From positions 246,841-310,840 of the forward strand of contig MNCI01028301.1 in assembly GCA_015680685.1 (NCBI GenBank): a DNA stretch of 64,000 nt, read 5' to 3'. Made by a program: the position numbers and the translations under genes. The notes beneath the pieces are model-generated. The model was given only the letters and a program-made list of their open reading frames with translations. It made no database searches and had not been told where the DNA came from. This DNA comes from Gnetum montanum (Eukaryota > Streptophyta > Gnetopsida > Gnetales > Gnetaceae). This document shows positions 57,219-64,000 of this stretch, one piece after another; within the stretch, counting starts at the first letter, position 1; every line of letters begins with the position of its first letter.

Positions 57219-57520
57219 ATGATTATTCATTGAGTATGCTCATTGATGTTGGAGCACAAGAAAATATGATTTTTTCCAAGGTAGTCAAGTCATTGCAGTT
57301 AGCTATAATTCCTCATCCTAATCCATACAAAATTTATAACTTAATGAAGAATCATTATAAGCAAGTTAAGGAATAGTACCTTATTAATTATTCCATTGGA
57401 AGTTTTCATGATCAAATTCTTTGTAATGTATTTCCTATTGATTATTTAGATCTCATATTTGGTAGACAATAGAATTATGATGATCAAGTTATCTTTGATG
57501 GAATAAATAATAGTTGTACT
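57219..57520 (+). pseudogene. pol: Aspartic protease, Element III
   Basis: The frame reads LSMLIDVGAQENMIFSKVVK, where the usual active-site DSG/DTG is DVG, then LQLAIIPHPNPYKIYNLMK and DYLDLIFGRQ, matching the Ty3/gypsy protease region (normally LLGRPW). It resumes the plus-strand gag of Element III after the 28 kb insertion. In-frame stops are few. Confidence 0.75.
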
Positions 57521-58229
57521 GTAAGGTGAGACAATCATAAGTTTATGACTATTTCTAATAGTGAGACTGGTAATTTGAATTCTTCATTGATGCTTTCTAG
57601 TTTTAAGGAGGTTGTAAGGATGAATGTTATTTGTGATGATCAAATTGTCTTTGATGGTGAAGAGGATGTATTTAATACAAATGCTATTTCTGATTGAGTG
57701 AAGTCTCATATGAATGAGAAGAAAGTAGATTTTACTACTATTAAATATTATATGTTGATGATAGTGGTATGTTGGATGATGCTTTTGGGCACTTGTGTAA
57801 TTGCTAGGCTAAATTTTATATTGGAAAAGGAATACTAGAAGAATAAGGATGATCATTTTGCAACAAGTGAAGAAATTTCATTACTATTTAGGCATAGGAC
57901 AAGGAGGCCTACTTCATGGATTGATGCTAACAATTATTTTTTGAGATTCTTGTGTGACTTTTATATAGGTTTAAGTCATCATAAGGATGCAAGGTCAACA
58001 TTCCAAGGAGATGCTCAAACAAAGAAAGCATGATGGGGCATGAGGACAAGCCTTGATGAGCAAAGGAAGCTCAAAACAAAAAACCTTAAATGATACTCAT
58101 TCTTGTGTTTCTAATACATTAAGTCTTGATTGTTGTGTTAAGTATGATGGCCTTGAGTCATGGAGGCATGGTGCCTTCCACCTTGTGAAAGTTCATGAAG
58201 CATGACATTTTTAAGGGTGGAAGAGCTAG
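57521..58229 (+). other. Region between protease and 3' LTR, Element III
   Basis: Partly readable on the plus strand (DEEDVFNTNAIS; SLLFRHRTRRPTSWIDAN near 57890) but without RT, RNase H or integrase motifs. A purine-rich TTAAGGGTGGAAGAG at 58211-58225 next to the LTR is the likely polypurine tract. Confidence 0.5.
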
Positions 58230-59080
58230 TGTAGAGACACCTCTTTCAATCTTCTTTGTTCCTTTCCTATGTTTATGTTTGTAGGTTTTAGACATAATGA
58301 AGATGTCTTGGAGGACTAGAAGACATCTTGGCTGAGACCTAGGGGTAAAAAAAGATGTCTTGAGGTCAGAGAAGATGTCTTGTTGATTTTTCTAACATCT
58401 TGGTTAAGACATCTTAGCCTTGTAGGAAACATCTCAGATAAGACATCTTGCTAAGTGAGGAGACATCTTATCCAAGATGTCTTGCCAACTAAGGAGACAT
58501 GTTGAACCAAGAGAAGACATCTCCCAAAAATAGTGGACATAGTAGATGTCTTGTGAACATTAGAGATGACTTGTACAAGTGGGAAAACTTCCAAAATTGG
58601 CTACTCCAATTCAGGAAACAATGAAATGATACAAGAAAGGATGAAAAACAATGAAAGATATTCAAGTGAATCTTGAGAAGGGTTTCCTAGGATTTTTCTT
58701 ATCTTGTTTTCTTATAAATCTATGGTGTTTCATGCTTGCATTGGAAAATGGAGGAGAGCTTGTATAAGAAGAGAGCTTGTGCAAGGAAATTGAGTGAGAG
58801 GCAAGGGAAAGCACTTGAGAGAGGTTGGGAAAATCTTTTATAAGTATCTTTTCTTGAGCTTTGGCTCCATATTGAGTAATTAAGGATTGAGAGGGGACCT
58901 GTGTAGTCACTAAGATCCTTGGGAGAGTTGTGGCTTGAGCTTGGCTCCTCATCTTTCATGTATTTTATTTGTATTTTGAGAGTTTTCTTAATATAAGGGC
59001 AATTTTCTCCATTTCATTATGTTGTTCTTATTTTCTAAGCTAGATTTGCTTGGAAGTTTGAGAAATGGATCCTTTGAGAT
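58230..59080 (+). repeat. 3' LTR of Element III
   Basis: It starts TGTAGAGACACCTC and aligns with 27113 onward. It keeps about 295 bp (58550-58846) missing from the left copy, including TTATAAGTA near 58838. The right end is approximate. Confidence 0.7.
58300..58560. repeat. AAGATGTCTT/AAGACATCTT array
   Basis: About a dozen near-palindromic 10-mers in both orientations within 260 bp of the Element III U3. The left LTR holds a more decayed version at 27180-27425. Confidence 0.8.
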
Positions 59081-62000
59081 CTATTAAGTAACAACCCTAC
59101 TTCATTTATCACTCTAATTATTCCTATGATTTTCACTTATCTTCAAAACCATCTTCTCATAAAAGAAAAAGAAAAGATGAAAATAATACATGATTGAAAT
59201 GAAAATATGACAAAGAAAAAAAATAGAATAATAATGATGAAAAGAAGAGATTATGAAAGGAGCAATGTAATCTCATAATTATAGATCCACACAAATTAAC
59301 ACTTTTACCATCTCAAACTAATCTTGTAATTGCTAAACTAAATTAATGTAAGTGGTTGAACCAATACTCAAGTAAGAATTTTTCATGTTTAACACATTAT
59401 TTAGATGAATTAAAGTCCAATGTAATAATGTAGGATAATCTCCTAGTCCATCCCTAGTCATGGCCATAAAGCCCCATATGTCTCTCCTTTAGTGAACTTT
59501 GGTAACATCAATTGTTCCCTCCATCCAAATCCTAAATCTATATGATTTCATGCCTCAAAACCTATGATTGTTGACCAAAATCATGATCATATTGATCATC
59601 TCTTAGTCATGGTATTGTAAATTCTATTGGAATTAGCATTATTTAGCATAGCTCGAGGGATTGACAAGATGGTTTTGATAGAGAAAAATTTAGAGAGCCT
59701 ATTGTGCATACATGCACAGATGGAGGAAAACCAAATTAGAATCTTGAATTTTGGATTTTTTATGATATTTTTCCTTCATCTAATTTCACCAATAGTTAGA
59801 ATATAGAATAATCAAGGATAGATGTCATTGTTAGAGGTAGGTATGACCTTCACTTGGAAGGGAAACTTGGAGATCTATCCCTATTAGGTGGATGAGTAAC
59901 AGTGATGGTATGTGGTAGTGGATCTCTCATAGGAAGTAGGTTATGATCATGTTCTCCATAAGCTAATTGAATGATTATTTAGATATATAGTAATATTTCA
60001 CTCTTACCTTCTCCCTCTTGTTCATCATGCATCCTACATTCCTTCCATTCTATTTCTCATCCATTGGCGTATGTGATGGGAAGTTAACTAGGTGAAGAAA
60101 AGGATGAGACTAGTCATCCAAGGGGATAGAGTCACATTTTATGCTATTGTCTCATTGCATTTTGGAAATTCATTGGTATCCAATCAATGGATTTCACAAG
60201 GGCAAGAAAGGTAAGAACCTACCATGGGAAGGATCCACTTATGAATTCTTAGTGGCAAGGCATTGTAAGAGAGTGAGCTTAAGTTTATCCCCTAGGATGC
60301 TACTGGTTGCATGGCATAAGGTACTTGATTGGTCTTTTGTATGTGTAGTTGTAACTCAATGAGCCTAATGGTTTTACCAAAACTATATTCTTCCATCTTT
60401 TTTTCTACATGTGTATTTTAATTAGAGATCAAATATCTTACCAAGTCATGCTTCATGATTTTGCATATCCTAGTTTGCTTGGTTCATGATGTTGTGAGTT
60501 TTAGAGCCTCTTGTTTTGTTTCTTTTCATGTTCATATTTTTAAATTATTGTACATGTATTCTTCAATACATGCCTTTACTTAGTATTATCCAAGACTGGT
60601 CTTTTGTAATTTTGTTATGGATGAGGAACACCAAGGGGTATGTGTTTCTTAATTTTATGTTATTCATCATACCCATGCATGTGTTGAGCATTAGGTTGTG
60701 AGCTTGTTCTTCATGTTTTCATTGGAAATTACACTTTTTTTTGTGTATGATTTTTTCAATGATGATTTAATGTCTAAATATTTCACATGATTTTTAGCAT
60801 TATTGCAGTCTAGCATGTTTGGTAGGTACACCCATAAAGATGATACCATTTAGTTTCACTTAAAGAACACATACTTGATTTAAAACCTAAGAGCCTCCCT
60901 TGAAAGGAAGATTTGGAGGTGAAGGAGATTACATCCTAGAACTACAAGTAGGGGACATGCACAATAATTAGTGATTAAACATAAATGAAGAGATTTATTA
61001 AATATCATTTCATCATACTAAAGGAATTTTTAATCTTTCATGTATGCCCCGATCTCTTCTTGTCAGTCATCATCCCCTTGTTCTACTTCTCAACATGGCA
61101 ATTTTATAATGTATCTTATGTCAAAGTATTTGTATGATTGTATTCCTTTGCATTGACCTTATTATGTGTCTATTCCTAGTCCTTTTATCTAAATTAATAA
61201 AAGCTATGAAACTAGATTTATGCAATTGTGGGGAATGATGAAGGATCTAGTGGCAATTTGTATGTCAATTGTAAGTCCTAGATCTAGGAAGTATTTCATG
61301 CACCTTATGTTTATGGTCTAGCTTGTTTAGTAGAGGTTATTGACCTTTCAAGATGTATCCTTACCCTCTTGAGTCATACTCTGAGCTTGTATGCATAATT
61401 CCAAGCTCGTTAGGATGATTCTAGCTTCATTTAGATGTCCTATGATACTTTTGGCATGCTTCTTCCAGTTCCATCTTACATCCTAGATTAAAGAACAAAG
61501 TGTGATTTTTGAGGAGGGTGCACTAACAACCTTGCATTATGGCACCCTCTATGTTAGTGTAGGGGCACTGACACATCCCCATAGTAGGCCTAGTTTTCTT
61601 GACTTTGCTTTCTATATGTGCGAGGTTAGTTTGGATTATGTTGATAAGCCTCCGTTGACATCTACAAACATTCTCCATTCCTACGTGAAAACTATAAATA
61701 CCTAAGGTAATTTCTTTTACATAATTTATTTGTACTTAGACATTTCTTAANAAAAGACTAAAAACCATAAAATACTACAAACCATAAAAAAAATTTATTT
61801 AATTCTCATTTTCTTAAGCTACAATAATTCATCCTTACTCAAGGAGGTCATAATGGTACAACATGATGTTGGACTATTGAGGTTGTGACTGAGTCATTTT
61901 TATTACATTGTATATGTGGTGTAATACCTATTCCAAGGAGGAATTGCAACACAAGCATTGTGCTTATCCCCAATAAGGATTGTAATGCGTGTGTGTTTAT

Positions 62001-64000
62001 TATTACCTTCTTCATTATTATTGTAAAATTCATAAAAATTATAAAATGTAAAATCATAAATATTTTTTATCTAACTTCCATCATGGTAACATGGGTTTTT
62101 ACTTGTATTATATATATTATAATATCTTTTATATTTCTTGAATGTAACAACATACATGAGTATTCTTGATAATACACTCAACATTGTCTTCAAAGCTTAT
62201 GACCAGATCGCATTGTGATTTGTATGATATATCCCATTGTTCAAAAGTAGTAGGACTCCTATCAACCTATAACTTTTTGGAAATCCAATGTTGGCTCATC
62301 AAGAAGAACCATGTACTATTCAAACTCCCTAAAATGAGCTTCATGAACTTCTTTCCCAACAATTTCAAAGATTGTGGTAGGTGGCAAAAAAACCATGGAA
62401 AATTGTGTGAATGCTAAATTAACATGATTAGTAGGATCATTGCTAAATCTTTGATGATGAGAATTAATGAGATTAATAACTTTGGTTGGTTTTCTTGGTA
62501 GTTAACAATGGAATTTTTAAAATAGCAGCATTACTTGCAACTAGCTTTAAAAAAAAAATGTTAAGAAGATCATGTGAAAGTTGTTATAGACCACAAGCAT
62601 TGTTAGAAAAAGCAAAGTTAAGATGGTAGTATTTTCTTACTTCATAAAGGATTTAAGGTGGGGTAGTGATGAATAAAAAATAAATTTTGGTGTGCATGAG
62701 TCAAAGGTAACAAGGCAAGACCATGTAAATCCATGTGATAGCAAGTATTATTTTTTAAAAACTCATGTCAATCAAGATTATGGGATATATTAGTTTAAAA
62801 ATGAGGCATTTAAAATTTAATACTTAGAGGCATTTTAAAATTAAAGAAGTGATATATTATGTTTTTTTTATCTAAGTGAAGCTAAGAATTATTTATTCAT
62901 GTTTGGAGCTCTATATTTCATTTTTTATAAACCATAAATTAATGGTACAATATGTTGGCTCTTTCATTCACCTATGTTTTAGTCCTCAAATTGTGTTTCT
63001 AAAGGACATCGTTTCTCTCTTCCTATCTTCTTATTATTGTAAGCCTATTTTAATGCCCATGATGGCATAAATTTTAAAAAATTATAAGACCTTAAGAAAT
63101 GGAATAGACCAAGTGACCCATAGAGGTCAAAAGAGGCTAAAAGCCTTATGTATGGCTACAACCTTATATCAAGGTAAAAAATGGAGGCTTTAAAAGTCCA
63201 AAAGTACCCAACAAAACTAGAGGCATCAAATTTTTTTATAAAAAAAAAACATCTAGACCAAGAAAGGATAATTGAATGATACACCTCATCTAAAGGAGGT
63301 GAAAAATTATGTTGTACCCAAAATGAGGCTAAAAATTATTATTGTGTCTTAGAGCTTTTGTATCTCATTTTGTTGATGTAAGCCAAAAATAATGTCATAA
63401 ATACATTGGCTCCTATATTTCCTTGGTTGAGTTCTCAAATTATGTTTCAAGAGGTCTCATTTTCCCTCTTTTCTCTAGCCTAAGTTGGCAAGTTGTAATG
63501 GCCCAAAGAGGCCTTGATTATTATAGCTCATCAAGGCATTGTAAATTGATCCAAAGAGGTCATGTTGTAGCCCAAGTGGCATCTGGTCCAAAATGGCAAA
63601 GATCCAAGAAGCCAAGTGTGGGTCATGAATGGCCATATTAATTTTTAAAAAGGGAAAGGAAAATAAAGAAGTTCAGTGGAGTAAAACTTTGACAATTGTA
63701 TTAGAGAAAACTTACCACATGGAATAAGTAAGAAATATCCAAGTGTAACAATTGTAAGTAAGAAAACCACTTGATTTGTGCATGTTGGTGGGCTCTCGTG
63801 ACTAATTTCCTTTGGTGCTTTGGAGAGCTATGATGCACTCTCATGGATTGGGACTTATTGGTGCATTTGTTGTCTATGGTGTGATTCCGTGATTGGGGAC
63901 TTGTTGTGCCTAATAGGCTATTGTGTCTTGCTGAATTTTCCCATGTACTCTGTCCCTTATGTACACTGATGTATCATGCAGTCCCTCCCGGATGTATTGT
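59081..64000. other. Right flank, no gene recognised
   Basis: AT-rich sequence without a recognisable domain on either strand. The ORFs here (for example 60141-60362 and 61885-62169 plus) show no motif. An N is at 61751. Two blocks near 62920-63010 and 63400-63470 are weakly alike (TTGGCTC, then TCTCAAATTRTGTTTC), suggesting an old duplication about 480 bp apart. It may be an older, unrecognisable retroelement. Confidence 0.5.

Larger units (their letters stand above)
27113..59080 (+). mobile_element. Element III: gypsy element split by Element IV
   Basis: Plus-strand element with related LTRs at 27113 (TGTAAGGACACC) and 58230 (TGTAGAGACACC). Inside are gag (27728-28719) and, after the 28 kb Element IV insertion, protease (57219-57520). 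No RT or integrase follows before the 3' LTR, so it is either a non-autonomous form or has lost pol. The right end is approximate, because the LTR copies stop aligning after CTTAATATAAGG and I could not confirm a target duplication. Confidence 0.72.

Noticed and set aside
61885-62169. Possible small membrane protein (94 codons, hydrophobic, plus)
   Set aside because: The region is AT-rich, which readily gives I/F-rich ORFs; there is no promoter, homologue or conserved motif.

Overview
The window is plant nuclear DNA made almost entirely of decayed, nested Ty3/gypsy LTR retrotransposons. I see no intact host gene, tRNA, rRNA or CRISPR array. The evidence for a plant is the Tat/Ogre-like and Athila-like gag-pol domains, TATAAATA-type LTR promoters, short GT-AG introns, and decay dominated by C-to-T/G-to-A changes as expected for methylated repeats. 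A seed plant with a large genome (a gymnosperm would fit) is likely; the species cannot be told from the sequence.

Layout. Element I (486-20943, minus strand, about 20.5 kb) is complete end to end: 2.3 kb LTRs, a perfect 5-bp target duplication CAAGG, a primer binding site, a polypurine tract, and gag, protease, RT, RNase H, a second RNase H and integrase in Tat-lineage order. Between protease and RT lies a 6 kb interval carrying a plus-strand multi-exon gene with its own TATA box, antisense to gag-pol. Element II (about 21.6-26.4 kb, plus) is a ruined gag-pol. Element III (27113 to about 59.0 kb, plus) has LTRs at both ends and keeps gag and protease only. It was split by Element IV (29236-57218, minus), an Athila-like element. 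Element IV was in turn hit by a solo LTR (31220-32264) in its third ORF, by Element V (38504-44079, plus) in its RT, and by Element VI (from inside the assembly gap to 56829, minus) in its 5' LTR. From about 59.1 kb to the end I find no gene.

Elements IV, V, VI and the solo LTR belong to one family with a shared LTR tail but different U3 parts. IV and VI carry an extra ORF of about 2.75 kb downstream of the gag-pol position, which ends in coiled coil. In both, it is preceded by an internal TATA promoter that resembles the U3 of that element's own LTR type, and its ATG sits directly after a 3' splice-site-like AG. V and VI have gag but no pol and so are non-autonomous.

The most unusual features are the spliced antisense gene of Element I, probably lodged in an Ogre-type gag-pol intron, and the U3-like internal promoters of the extra ORFs in IV and VI. 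A recurrent theme is that three unrelated LTR types each carry their own array of short palindromes in U3. All coding regions contain stops or frameshifts, so this copy of each element is dead; the observations concern how the elements were organised.
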